Shown piece after piece: positions 17,701-26,177 of a stretch of 27,686 nt of DNA; positions within the stretch are counted from its first letter, which is position 1, and every line of letters starts with the position of its first letter. The DNA lies in contig DFFQ01000172.1 of NCBI GenBank assembly GCA_002371025.1, forward strand, positions 1 through 27,686, read 5' to 3'. Made by a program: the position numbers and the translations under genes. The notes beneath the pieces were generated by a model. That model saw only the letters and a list, made by a program, of their open reading frames with translations, was not told where the DNA came from and searched no databases. Source of the stretch: Lachnospiraceae bacterium UBA3772 (lineage in GTDB: Bacteria > Bacillota > Clostridia > Lachnospirales > Lachnospiraceae).

Positions 17701-17869
17701 ACAGGAAAAATATTCTTTAGATAATTTCAATCTTATAGATCTGTTCTCATATCCTTCAATAGAGAAGCTCTCTGCTCTGATAGACAGCCAGAAAAAGGAA
17801 AAAAGCAGACCCGGACGAAGAAATGTGAGTCGTGCGGAATTACGAAGAGCACAAAGAGGGGAAAGGTAA
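14714..17869 (+). CDS. NRPS module C-A-PCP, predicted threonine-activating
   Basis: A 1051-residue single NRPS module. Residues 1-430 are a condensation domain with HHIIADVYS (H135, H136, D140; the usual Gly after Asp is Val). Residues 440-940 are an adenylation domain with YTSGSTGNPKG (from about 590), YGITETT, GRKDKQIQLRGFRIELGEIE and the A10 lysine K930. Reading the ten binding-pocket positions by alignment to GrsA (D636, F637 and W640 among them) gives DFWNIGMIHK. From memory, threonine domains carry DFWNIGMVHK, one conservative change away, so Thr is the likely substrate. The carrier domain (955-1025) has FDVGITSVHL with S986. The last 25 residues are strongly basic (RPGRRNVSRAELRRAQRGER), probably a docking tail. 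The start is the ATG at 14714 because GGAGG (14704-14708) precedes it; an in-frame GTG at 14702 overlaps that site. The C domain comes first and no loading domain is present, so the first acyl group must come from another protein. Confidence 0.93.
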   Translation: MKRELSNVQKQIYNYCELYPKDPSYNITVLCEIQGKFDKERFKMISEICLNNIDVSKVNIAKEGNLLVNNYDETHSICIEEKDCSDKSDEEFRDYVISVAREARSKPIDMKKWPLMNAVLFSHTDKEHMILFNIHHIIADVYSFYSIIDRVCTYYNSDKTIGEIADEEKSSERIQYLDVLDKVFGNGAADIDYFKSIYQEGESIELKKLSQNRNGDGLIKGHKCVFELDKELSEKIRSYIKGNRLTDFAFFLAIYILILKKVTMEDSIVTGIPLGNRTKREMKDVFGYFVNTLPLKIVFYEDMTFNDLCDTVLEKSFSLMRHQSFDLSQLNNWVTGRLNNVFTFYKQAMLLNLKDCETRLVDFGLENVMFELTGRAEAADNYKIEFEYGEFFDDVNIEEMYNEVVHQAVVNMKIKDISLTADTWRSEYANINSYIADRKYDTVKSIFEKTAAINSDGIAVKYGDDEYTYKELNEISNQVADKLLKNYPEHKQIAFSLNRKKELLALIMGIIKAGKTYVPIDTMSPVKRSQYILNDLGNVTYIAEKEIAERIGTDSSANVISYDDFFSDISGYSSENPEIELDDPGLYMIYTSGSTGNPKGVTIKNNNLISLMTSTQKKYKFDNNDVWTLFHSYGFDFSVWEIFGCLLSGGKLIVIDPNICKSVDQFYEIVHKEKVTVLNQTPTAFKSFIKCDSQAKKELNIRYVIFGGEALYFNSLKDWVGRHPLENTKLINMYGITETTIHVTYYEVTNEDIQSNNKSVIGLPLDNLGVYVVDEDMNILPQGITGELLVYGDGVSCGYYNKPELTAEKFTVLPQTGQRIYKSGDLARINKDGMIEYLGRKDKQIQLRGFRIELGEIENVIMREFDLKVCSVQVINYGENDDRIVAFMEKNKICDEKADMTGKLKQALPYYMIPSEYVGVDSIPMTINGKVDVDKLVSEMKKTEAKEVVITFKNKNEENLYNIIKDVSGIGNFKISDNLFDVGITSVHLSAIYNKIQEKYSLDNFNLIDLFSYPSIEKLSALIDSQKKEKSRPGRRNVSRAELRRAQRGER

Positions 17870-17887
17870 TTTTTACCTTGTGATATT

Positions 17888-17985
17888 ACTGGTAGTATAT
17901 TATTCTGATTAAGCATTATCAGTACATAGTTTAAAATAATAAAAATAATGGAAAGGATCGTATGATCAATATAACTGGTAGTATA
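17888..17985 (+). repeat. 12-bp direct repeat before the KS-ACP-TE gene
   Basis: ACTGGTAGTATA occurs at 17888-17899 and again at 17974-17985, both in the same orientation, 86 bp apart, in the 150-bp gap between the NRPS and KS-ACP-TE genes. The second copy runs into TATAAT (17982-17987), so it could be a -10 context. No good -35 is visible. It may be a regulator site or chance in AT-rich DNA. Confidence 0.4.
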
Positions 17986-18020
17986 ATACTTTTTGTTGAT
18001 CTGACGAAACAGGTGTAAAA

Positions 18021-21000
18021 ATGGATGATATTGCAATAATTGGTTTGTCAGGACGCTACAGCAAATCAAAAAATCCTAAAGAGTTATGGCAGAATTTACT
18101 TGGAGACAATGACTTGAATTACAGGGGAGATAGCTCTAAGGGAAATTATGTCGATGTTTACTCAAAAGTTGACAATATTGATATGTTTGACAATGAACTG
18201 TTTGGTTTTACTCCGTATGAAGCAAAAATAACTGATCCACAGCAGAGAGTGCTTCTTGAATGCGCTTTTGAGGCACTGCAAAATGCAGGATATGCTGATA
18301 TCAGCAAAAAAAGCTGCACGGGTGTGTTTACTTCCTCAAGTATGAGTACATATTTTATAAACAACATATTATCCGATCCGAATTATTATGATGGCGATGT
18401 CGATTACAGCATTATCATAGGAAATGACAAGGATTTCAGTTCGACGAGGCTGGCTTATAAATTTAATTATGAAGGTCCGGCATATACTATTCAGTGTGCC
18501 TGCTCGAGCTCTCTTGTTGCACTTCATAAAGCTTGTGACAGTTTGCTGAATTTTGAGTGCGATATGGCACTGGTAGGCGGTGTATCGATATCTGTTCCGC
18601 AGGAGAAGGGCTATAATTACAAGGAAGGCGGTATTCTTTCAGCGGATGGATCCTGTAGTCCTTTTGATAAAGACGCTTGTGGAACGATCAAAGGCAATGG
18701 CTGTTCTGTGGTAGTTGTTAAAAGACTTTCAGAGGCTGAGAACGACGGAGACAGAATATATGCTGTTATTAAAGGTTCTGCTGTAAATAATGACGGTTCT
18801 GCTAAGATAGGCTTTACAGCTCCAAGCATTGAAGGACAGAGTGCTGTTATAAATGAATGTATCGAGTACAGTGGGCTCGACAAAAGCAGTATTGATTATA
18901 TTGAGGCGCATGGAACTGGTACAAAATTAGGAGATCCGATTGAGATAAAAGCTCTTTCAAACGTATTTAACGAAGCTGACTGCCAAAATATAGCAGTCGG
19001 CAGCGTAAAAGCAAACATTGGACATCTTGACGCTGCTTCAGGACTTACATCAGTTGTTAAGAGCGTATTTATGCTTAATAATGACATAATTCCAGCAAAT
19101 ATAAACTTTAAGGAACAGAATCAGCAGTTTTCTTTTAGAGATGGTTTATTTACGTTCCCGAACAATAATACAGAGCGAAAACTCAACAATATCGGTGTCA
19201 GCTCTTTTGGACTCGGAGGAACTAATGCCCATGTTATCCTTTCAAAATATAATGCAGAGGAAAAAGAGAAGAAAAAGTACAGCAGTTATCTGATACCTGT
19301 ATCTGTTTTCAGAAATAATGACAGGATAAAAATGACTGAAAATCTTAAAAAGTATCTTTCGGATTGTAGTTCGTTTGAGGATTTTGTATTCACCTTTTCA
19401 GCTGGTACAAGAAAATTCGACAACAGATGTTACTGTATATGCAGAGACAGCTCAGAACTTTTGAATATGCTTGATAAACTTGATACTGCAAAGAAAAACG
19501 ATGCAATATCTCTTCCGGAATTTTCACTGGATGATTACAGGTATCTGGCAGATAATTTCCAGAGTTATGCTGATGAATATAATAGTATCTGCAAAGATAG
19601 CTATTCTTCGGATGACGAGGAGTATGTATATTATCATGTGGCATTTCTCAGTTTTATTTCATTGATAGCTGATGATACAGATTGTATTGATCTCAGAGAT
19701 AATGATGAGCTTATTATCAACAGGATTATTGACGGTGATGATATCGATGAAATATTAGATGAAATAAAAAATGCTTGTATTCAGCCAACGAATAATGCTG
19801 CTGATACTCTTGATACTTTCTGGAGATTTATCGGTGAAATGTGGCTCAGAACAGATGTTGATTTCAGAGAACTCTATAGAGGAAATAATTGGTGTGTAAC
19901 TGATATCCCCCTCTATCCTCTGGAAAAGAAACGTTTTTGGATAGAGGCAAAAGAAAAAACTGAGATCAAAGCTGATAAGGAAGTTGTTAACGAAGCTATA
20001 AGCAAGGAAGAATGCCTTGAGATCGTAATGGATATATGCAGGGATGTTCTCGAAGAGGAGGATATTGACCCGGACGGAGATTTCTATGATGTCGGCGGTG
20101 ATTCATTATTAATGCTTTCATTCCTTGAAGATATAAATAAAAAATTTGATCTTACTCTAAAACTCAATGATTTTGCCGGTATCAATTCACTTCGTGAAAT
20201 AGCGGATATGATATGTAATATTAAGAAAACTTCAGAAGAGAGTAAAAAATATTCATTTGTTTCAAAAATAAGAAATGGTTCTGCTAAGGCTGATAATCTT
20301 TTTCTGATGCATCCGGCAGGTGGTACAACTTTCTGTTATACATTGCTTAATAAGTATATGTCTCCTGATGTGGATATGAATATCTATACGATAGATCTTC
20401 CCGAAGATTATGAAAAATATCCCAGTATGGAAGCACTTGCTGACCTTTATATAAAGGCTATAAAGAGCATTCAGAAGGACGGAAGCTACAAGCTTGGCGG
20501 ATATTCTTTAGGAGGAAATCTTGCCTGCGAAATGGCTGTTCAGCTTGAAGCGAATGGAAATACTGTTGATGAAGTGCTGCTGTTTGATTCGCATCCGCCA
20601 ATAGCTTATAATTGCTATAAGGACGAGATAATAAATTATCAGAAGGTATTTCCTGTTGTAATAGCTAATTACTTTAATATGGACGAAGAATACCTTAATA
20701 AGATTGCAAATAATCCAGACATCACTATTGAACACGTTATCGAGGAAGTGAAGAATGTATCTGCTCACGGAAATATGCCAATTGGTGAAGATAAAATTAA
20801 GGATTTTTATACCAAGTGGATATTTACGCATGGCATATTAAAGCGTCACGATATCAAACAGCCTATAAAAGCGAAAGGTACTATGTTCAGGGGAAATGAA
20901 AAGGAGAAAGGCATTATATTATCCGAACTTAGAATAGCTGTAGTTGAGAAAGAAAAATGGAATGATTATTTTTCAGATAATATTAGAATAATTGATGTTC

Positions 21001-21095
21001 CAGGAGATCATTATACGATGTTCGGAAAAATTGAGAATACTATTGAATTAGCTCGGATCTTTAGCGAAAAATACAATAATATAAAGAAAGGTTAA
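18021..21095 (+). CDS. PKS ketosynthase - ACP - thioesterase (AT-less)
   Basis: A 1024-residue protein. Residues 1-420 are a ketosynthase with C161 (CACSSSL; the usual DTACSS reads IQCACSS), H297 (EAHGTGT) and H335 (NIGHL). Residues 425-645 contain no acyltransferase motif and end with a post-AT-type IPLYPLEKKRFW, so the AT seems to be missing, leaving linkers. The carrier domain (660-735) has VGGDSLLM, S695. The thioesterase (760-1010) has HPAGGTTF, GGYSLGGNL with S829, D856 (the 27-residue spacing to Ser fits surfactin TE) and H997 in PGDHYT. It lacks ketoreductase and dehydratase domains, so it should add one malonate as a beta-keto unit and release the chain by hydrolysis or cyclisation. 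The malonyl group must be loaded in trans. A weak AGG-type site precedes the start, and the next gene begins 4 nt after the stop, suggesting tight coupling. Confidence 0.93.
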   Translation: MDDIAIIGLSGRYSKSKNPKELWQNLLGDNDLNYRGDSSKGNYVDVYSKVDNIDMFDNELFGFTPYEAKITDPQQRVLLECAFEALQNAGYADISKKSCTGVFTSSSMSTYFINNILSDPNYYDGDVDYSIIIGNDKDFSSTRLAYKFNYEGPAYTIQCACSSSLVALHKACDSLLNFECDMALVGGVSISVPQEKGYNYKEGGILSADGSCSPFDKDACGTIKGNGCSVVVVKRLSEAENDGDRIYAVIKGSAVNNDGSAKIGFTAPSIEGQSAVINECIEYSGLDKSSIDYIEAHGTGTKLGDPIEIKALSNVFNEADCQNIAVGSVKANIGHLDAASGLTSVVKSVFMLNNDIIPANINFKEQNQQFSFRDGLFTFPNNNTERKLNNIGVSSFGLGGTNAHVILSKYNAEEKEKKKYSSYLIPVSVFRNNDRIKMTENLKKYLSDCSSFEDFVFTFSAGTRKFDNRCYCICRDSSELLNMLDKLDTAKKNDAISLPEFSLDDYRYLADNFQSYADEYNSICKDSYSSDDEEYVYYHVAFLSFISLIADDTDCIDLRDNDELIINRIIDGDDIDEILDEIKNACIQPTNNAADTLDTFWRFIGEMWLRTDVDFRELYRGNNWCVTDIPLYPLEKKRFWIEAKEKTEIKADKEVVNEAISKEECLEIVMDICRDVLEEEDIDPDGDFYDVGGDSLLMLSFLEDINKKFDLTLKLNDFAGINSLREIADMICNIKKTSEESKKYSFVSKIRNGSAKADNLFLMHPAGGTTFCYTLLNKYMSPDVDMNIYTIDLPEDYEKYPSMEALADLYIKAIKSIQKDGSYKLGGYSLGGNLACEMAVQLEANGNTVDEVLLFDSHPPIAYNCYKDEIINYQKVFPVVIANYFNMDEEYLNKIANNPDITIEHVIEEVKNVSAHGNMPIGEDKIKDFYTKWIFTHGILKRHDIKQPIKAKGTMFRGNEKEKGIILSELRIAVVEKEKWNDYFSDNIRIIDVPGDHYTMFGKIENTIELARIFSEKYNNIKKG

Positions 21096-21099
21096 AAGT

Positions 21100-23010
21100 A
21101 TGAATGAACTGTTAAACAAATTGTATAAAAAGGTTCAGGAAACTCCTGATGAGGTTATTTTTACATTTCTTGATTTTAAGGATGACTGGATTAAGGATGA
21201 AATTACATATAAGGAATTGTTTGAGCATTCTGCGGCAGTTGCAAATGGACTTAAGGAAAGCGGCATAAGCCAGAATGATAAGATACTGCTTTTTTCCGAT
21301 AACTCCAAAGAAAGTCTTTATGCTATATATGGTGCAATGATGGCAAACATAGTATTTACTATTCTTCCGCCACCTGTAGATAATAAGCAAAAGATGCGCT
21401 TTGAGTCTGTAATGCATACATTACGTTTTAAAGCTGTTCTTACGTCAGATCGTGTTATCAACTGTATCAAATCTATGGATACTAAGTTGCCAGAGATAAC
21501 TATACTAAGTTCTAATAAACTTTCAGAAGGGGATTCTGATTATAAGCCTGTTGAAGAAATAAATGATCTTCTTTATATACAGTTTACATCTGGTTCAACA
21601 AGTGAGCCCAAAGGGGTACAGGTCAGCAAGGAAAGTCTTATTGCTAATCTTGAAGGAATATCAACAGTGATACCTTCGCATAATTCTAAAACAGTTTTCT
21701 CATGGGTACCGTTTTATCATAATATCGGATTAGTTTTAATTGTATTTTCATCAATATACGACTCAAGGAAAGCTTATATTATACCTACAGAGCTGTTTAT
21801 AAATAATCCTGTTTTATGGGTAAAGGGAATGAGTAATTTTAAAGTTCAAGCAACAGTTGCTCCAAACTCTGCATTTGATCTTTGCAATAAGATTTTTACT
21901 CCAGAAAAGGCAAGGGAGATTGATCTTTCATCTGTAAATTATTTTGTAAGTGGTTCTGAAAAGGTTTATGTTAATACAATGAAAACATTTTCGTCACTTT
22001 TTAATATTGACATTGATAAATTCTGTCCGGGATATGGATTATCAGAAACAGTTGCTGTTTGTTCATTCTCAAGCCCTTTGAAAATATTGAATGTTAAAAA
22101 AGAGGATTTTTACAACAATAAAATTACCATTTGTGAGGAAAACACGGACTGTTTACAGCTTGTAAGTGTAGGACGAAATATAAACAGCACAGAGATAAGT
22201 GTTGTTGATCATGAAACACATGAAAAAATCAGCGAAGGTGAATTAGGTGAAATTGTTATTAAAGGACCAAGTGTCGCAGATGGATATTATGGTATAAATG
22301 ACGAACGTAATGAAGTATTCAATATTATTGACAAAAACAACAGGAGTTTGAGAACTGGTGATATTGGATTCATTTATGATGGTGATCTTTTTATAACAGG
22401 AAGACAAAAGGAAATGATAATAATTAATGGTCAGAATTTCTTTCCTGCAGATTTTGTTGAGATAATAAAAAAATCAGTGCCTGAAATGGTATTGCCGACA
22501 ATATATGCGTTTGCTGTTGAGATAGAAAACAAGGAGCATTTAATTATTGTTGTAGAAAATTATAATGATATTGAGAAATATCACGATTGTGCTTCAAGAA
22601 TAATTGAGGCAATTAATTCATATTTCTCGTTCTCACCTTATGATATAATCTTCTTAGATACAAATCATAGCCTTGAGAAAACCGATATTGGCAAGATAAA
22701 AATAGGCAAACTTAGAAATGATTATCTGGAACATAATTTTGAAGGTTGGTCATGGAATGATTCGGGCAATGCTAATATTGATGATGCAGATGAAATAGAT
22801 GCTTTCGTTTTATCTGAATTCAATAAAGTCCTTCCGAAAAATGTCGATAATTTGGACAGTAGCTTTCTGGAAATGGGAGGAGATTCATTCGATCTTTTAT
22901 CAATAGTTACTAATCTTGAAGAAAAGTTCGGAATTAAATTTGATGCTAAGAGTTTTGTAAATGAGCCTTCTGTAAGAGGAGTTTCAAAATATATAAAAAA
23001 TTGTCTATGA
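21100..23010 (+). CDS. Fatty-acyl-AMP ligase - acyl carrier protein
   Basis: A 636-residue two-domain loading enzyme. The ligase (1-555) has FTSGSTSEPKG, SWVPFYHNIGL, APNSAFDLC, YGLSET, RTGDIG and NGQNFFPADF, all close to the 8537 protein, so the two are probably duplicates. The C-terminal carrier domain (565-636) has LEMGGDSFDL with S596. FAALs make acyl-AMP from fatty acids and transfer it to a carrier without making CoA, so this would start a lipidated chain. It begins 4 nt after the KS-ACP-TE stop and ends 21 bp before the ABC ATPase, so it is in that operon. The most direct acceptor is the C domain of the 14714 NRPS. Confidence 0.93.
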   Translation: MNELLNKLYKKVQETPDEVIFTFLDFKDDWIKDEITYKELFEHSAAVANGLKESGISQNDKILLFSDNSKESLYAIYGAMMANIVFTILPPPVDNKQKMRFESVMHTLRFKAVLTSDRVINCIKSMDTKLPEITILSSNKLSEGDSDYKPVEEINDLLYIQFTSGSTSEPKGVQVSKESLIANLEGISTVIPSHNSKTVFSWVPFYHNIGLVLIVFSSIYDSRKAYIIPTELFINNPVLWVKGMSNFKVQATVAPNSAFDLCNKIFTPEKAREIDLSSVNYFVSGSEKVYVNTMKTFSSLFNIDIDKFCPGYGLSETVAVCSFSSPLKILNVKKEDFYNNKITICEENTDCLQLVSVGRNINSTEISVVDHETHEKISEGELGEIVIKGPSVADGYYGINDERNEVFNIIDKNNRSLRTGDIGFIYDGDLFITGRQKEMIIINGQNFFPADFVEIIKKSVPEMVLPTIYAFAVEIENKEHLIIVVENYNDIEKYHDCASRIIEAINSYFSFSPYDIIFLDTNHSLEKTDIGKIKIGKLRNDYLEHNFEGWSWNDSGNANIDDADEIDAFVLSEFNKVLPKNVDNLDSSFLEMGGDSFDLLSIVTNLEEKFGIKFDAKSFVNEPSVRGVSKYIKNCL

Positions 23011-23031
23011 TAATTAGTGAGAGGATTTGTT

Positions 23032-23706
23032 ATGATTTGCTTGAAAAAAATTGTTAAGAAGTATAAATCAGGTTCTGATGAGATAGCAGCCTTGAATGAT
23101 ATCTCAACTGAAATTAGTGCTGGTGAATTTACAGTTGTGCTTGGTCCATCAGGTTCGGGGAAGAGCACTATGCTCAATATGCTTGGAGGTATGGATCGTC
23201 CGACCAGCGGACAGATACTTATAAATGGTGAGGATATATCTTTACTCTCAGAGAAAAAATTAACGGATTATCGTAGAAAGAATGTAGGCTTTGTATTTCA
23301 GTTCTATAATCTTGTTGAAAACCTTACAACATATGAAAATGTTGGTATAGCTGCGAATCTTAATGGAAATGTGGATAAAGTCTTAGATATAATAAAGGAT
23401 GTCGGACTTGAAAAGAGAATAAAGAACTTTCCTAATCAGTTATCCGGTGGAGAAATGCAGAGAGTTGCTATTGCTCGTGCTGTTGCAAAATCTCCGAAGC
23501 TCCTTTTATGCGATGAACCGACAGGTGCTCTTGATGTTGCTACTGGTAATAAGATCTTTGATCTTCTCAAGAAGTATTCAAAGAATAAGGATACTGCAGT
23601 TGTTGTTGTAACACATAATCCTGAAGTTGCAGAGATAGCTGATCACGTCATAAGGTTAAGAGACGGAAAGATAGTTGCTGATGAAAGAAACAGTAGTTCT
23701 GATTAA
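23032..23706 (+). CDS. MacB-type ABC transporter ATPase
   Basis: A 224-residue ABC ATPase of the LolD/MacB class. Motifs: Walker A GPSGSGKST (38-46), Q-loop FVFQ (Q90), signature LSGGEMQ (137-143), Walker B LLLCDEPTGAL with D161-E162, and H195 in VTHN. It energises export of peptides, lipids or antibiotics through the FtsX-type permease in the next gene. The start at 23032 has AGAGG (20-24 of the 23000s) before it; an earlier in-frame GTG at 23017 is less likely. It directly follows the last biosynthetic gene, suggesting product export or self-protection. Confidence 0.95.
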   Translation: MICLKKIVKKYKSGSDEIAALNDISTEISAGEFTVVLGPSGSGKSTMLNMLGGMDRPTSGQILINGEDISLLSEKKLTDYRRKNVGFVFQFYNLVENLTTYENVGIAANLNGNVDKVLDIIKDVGLEKRIKNFPNQLSGGEMQRVAIARAVAKSPKLLLCDEPTGALDVATGNKIFDLLKKYSKNKDTAVVVVTHNPEVAEIADHVIRLRDGKIVADERNSSSD

Positions 23707-23760
23707 TCCGGATGTACTATCTGTATTATAAACGTGATCAAATAAGAAAGGATTATACCA

Positions 23761-26052
23761 ATGATTTTTTTATTGAAAAAAATGGTCAGAAGTATCAAAC
23801 AGTTTAAACTACAATTCATTTCTGTATTTTTATTAGCAATGCTGTCTGTTGTCGTGTATAGTGGATTAGAAGGCGTATGGAGTGGAATGAAGAATGAGTT
23901 TGATTCGTATGTTGATGATACTAACCTGGCTGATGAATGGATCTTTGCAACATATTTTACAGATGATGATATTACAAAGATCAAGGATCTGGAAGGGGTA
24001 AAAGATATCTCAAAAAGAATGAGAATAACTGCGGCTTCAACTGATAAAAATGGAAATGATGCATATCTTAGTCTTGATACAATAGGAAATGCTAATATCA
24101 CTTCCATGTATATAATGGAAGGAAATGATAATGATAATCACAAAAACAGTGTTTGGATTGATTATGATTATGCAAAAAAGAATGATATTTCTGTCGGTGA
24201 TAAGATTGCTTTAAATTATGGCGGCAAGTTTGCTGAACCAGAAGTTGTTGGCATTATAATGTCTTCTGAAAGAGCACATTATACTGGTACAACAGACTAT
24301 TATTCTCCTGATCATCAGCGTTTTGGTTATGGTTTTTTTAGTGAAGACATTCTTAGTCAATTTGATATCAAAATAAACTGCAATCTTCTTGAAATAAAAA
24401 GTGATAAATCGTCAGTTGTAAAAGAAAAAATAAATGAACTGATGGGCGAGCGTTTTATTGCATATTATGATAAGGAATCTTTATTTGATGTTGCATTTGT
24501 AAGTAATCAAGTAAAAAACCTTAGAAGAATATCTATTCTTTTCTCTTCACTGTTCATTCTTCTGTCAGTTTTGTCAATGCATACAACTATAAAGAGGCTT
24601 ATCGATGCACAATCATCTGATATAGCAACATTAAAGTCATTAGGCTTTTCAAATAAAAGTTTGATAATTCATTATTCTATGTATGGATTGTTTGTAAGCA
24701 TTATAGGAACAGCGGTTGGATTTATATGTTCCTTCCCGTTTTCAAAAGTTGTGCAGAAAACACAGCAGACTCTTATATCAATGCCAGAATGGCCTATAAA
24801 GCATACAGTTGGTTCACCTATAATTATATTTATGTTGATTTTCTTATCAACGCTTACATCAATTCTTGCAGCTAAAAAGACGATGGTTGGATTACCTGCT
24901 GAACTTACTCAGAAAAAGGTAAAACATAATAAAAAATTGTTGTTGGAAAAAATACCTGCGATTTGGAATAAACTTAGCTTTGGTATGAAGTGGACTCTTA
25001 GAGATGCTTCAGCACATAAGACGAGAATCTTTTTAGGTATTGTCAGCGTTTGTGGAAGCTTTATGTTGCTGATGGTCGGATTTGGTACTCCTGACTCTAT
25101 TACTTCACTCACTGACAGAACATATAATGATGAATTTATTTATTCAAATAAGCTCACACTGAATACAGCAAATACTCCCGAAGATATGGTTGCTGTTGGA
25201 GAAGAATATAATGGACAGTTTGTCCAAACTTTACAGAGCAGAGTATATTTCAATGACTCTGACAAACCATATTTTAAGCCTGTAACTATTTTTTCAGATG
25301 GTGAATACATTAATCTGAAAACCGTTGATGGCAATAAGCTGGATGATAATGGTGCTTTTATAACTGAAGGAATGGCTGAAAAAATCAAGGTGGAAAAAGG
25401 CGATACTATAGAGCTGTATCCGTCGTTTTCAGCTCAGAGTTATAAATTTAAGGTAGCGGGCATAATACCATCAAGTATGCCACAGTCACTATATATCAAA
25501 GACACCTGCTGGATGAGTAATGGAGCAATGTTCCGTCCATCGCATCTATTTACGGGCGAGATAGATGATGACAAGGTAAAAAATGATTCAAGAATTACTC
25601 AGATCATTACCAGCAATCAGCAGAAAAACAATCTTAAGGATTTCAGGTCAGCAATGATAGGCGTGTTTACACTTATGAGATTTGTTGCGTTTGTTCTTGT
25701 GGTAATTGTTCTGTATAATCTCAGCACACTAAGCTTTCTCGAAAGAACAAAAGAGTATAATACTTTTAGAGTGCTTGGATTTCATTATAAAGAAATACGT
25801 TCATTAGCTTCCTTTGAAAACGTTATTATACTTATTATAGGATCAGTGTTTGGTTTGCCTCTTGGATTCAAGTTTCTTGATTTATATTGTGATACTTTTT
25901 CTAATGATACATTGAAGATATATTCAAATATTTCAAATATATGTATCATATTAGTGTGCTTTATTGTTGTGTTCTGTACTATTGTAACTACACTTCTTCT
26001 TTCGTTAAGAATAAGAAAAATAGATATGGTTCAGGCTTTAAAAGACAGATAA
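23761..26052 (+). CDS. FtsX-family ABC transporter permease
   Basis: A 763-residue integral membrane protein with eight predicted transmembrane segments, near residues 17-36, 256-276, 303-328, 354-373, 420-441, 641-660, 686-706 and 724-748. Two large extracellular domains lie between 37-255 and 442-640. The first six flanking segments resemble two FtsX units, as in BceB/YtrF-like permeases, larger than MacB (about 650 residues, four segments). The upstream ATPase is its partner. AAGAAAGGA precedes the ATG. It follows the ATPase by 54 bp and closes the operon, before an IS-type hairpin pair. In gut Firmicutes such pairs export lipids, bacteriocins or peptide antibiotics, or give resistance; which applies here is not visible. 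Confidence 0.92.
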   Translation: MIFLLKKMVRSIKQFKLQFISVFLLAMLSVVVYSGLEGVWSGMKNEFDSYVDDTNLADEWIFATYFTDDDITKIKDLEGVKDISKRMRITAASTDKNGNDAYLSLDTIGNANITSMYIMEGNDNDNHKNSVWIDYDYAKKNDISVGDKIALNYGGKFAEPEVVGIIMSSERAHYTGTTDYYSPDHQRFGYGFFSEDILSQFDIKINCNLLEIKSDKSSVVKEKINELMGERFIAYYDKESLFDVAFVSNQVKNLRRISILFSSLFILLSVLSMHTTIKRLIDAQSSDIATLKSLGFSNKSLIIHYSMYGLFVSIIGTAVGFICSFPFSKVVQKTQQTLISMPEWPIKHTVGSPIIIFMLIFLSTLTSILAAKKTMVGLPAELTQKKVKHNKKLLLEKIPAIWNKLSFGMKWTLRDASAHKTRIFLGIVSVCGSFMLLMVGFGTPDSITSLTDRTYNDEFIYSNKLTLNTANTPEDMVAVGEEYNGQFVQTLQSRVYFNDSDKPYFKPVTIFSDGEYINLKTVDGNKLDDNGAFITEGMAEKIKVEKGDTIELYPSFSAQSYKFKVAGIIPSSMPQSLYIKDTCWMSNGAMFRPSHLFTGEIDDDKVKNDSRITQIITSNQQKNNLKDFRSAMIGVFTLMRFVAFVLVVIVLYNLSTLSFLERTKEYNTFRVLGFHYKEIRSLASFENVIILIIGSVFGLPLGFKFLDLYCDTFSNDTLKIYSNISNICIILVCFIVVFCTIVTTLLLSLRIRKIDMVQALKDR

Positions 26053-26135
26053 AATGATACGATAAAACATTTTTGAATTGAGTGTGATAGATTTAAAGCA
26101 AGTGTTAAATGAATTGCGTTCTATAAGAAATATTA

Positions 26136-26160
26136 TTCCCCTCGCCAGTGGCGAGGGGAA
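26136..26160 (+). terminator. GC-rich hairpin after the permease, terminator or IS end
   Basis: TTCCCCTCGCC (26136-26146) pairs perfectly with GGCGAGGGGAA (26150-26160), a 3-nt loop, then GCTTTTTG. This is a good terminator for the ABC genes. It also belongs with the next hairpin to the left end of an IS200-type element, where such hairpins block outside transcription. Confidence 0.75.
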
Positions 26161-26177
26161 GCTTTTTGTATTCCGAA

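Noticed and set aside
17443..18069. A 208-codon open frame on the minus strand over the end of the NRPS and the gap
   Set aside because: It opposes the carrier domain of the NRPS and the gap and reads as low-complexity hydrophobic sequence; no ribosome site.
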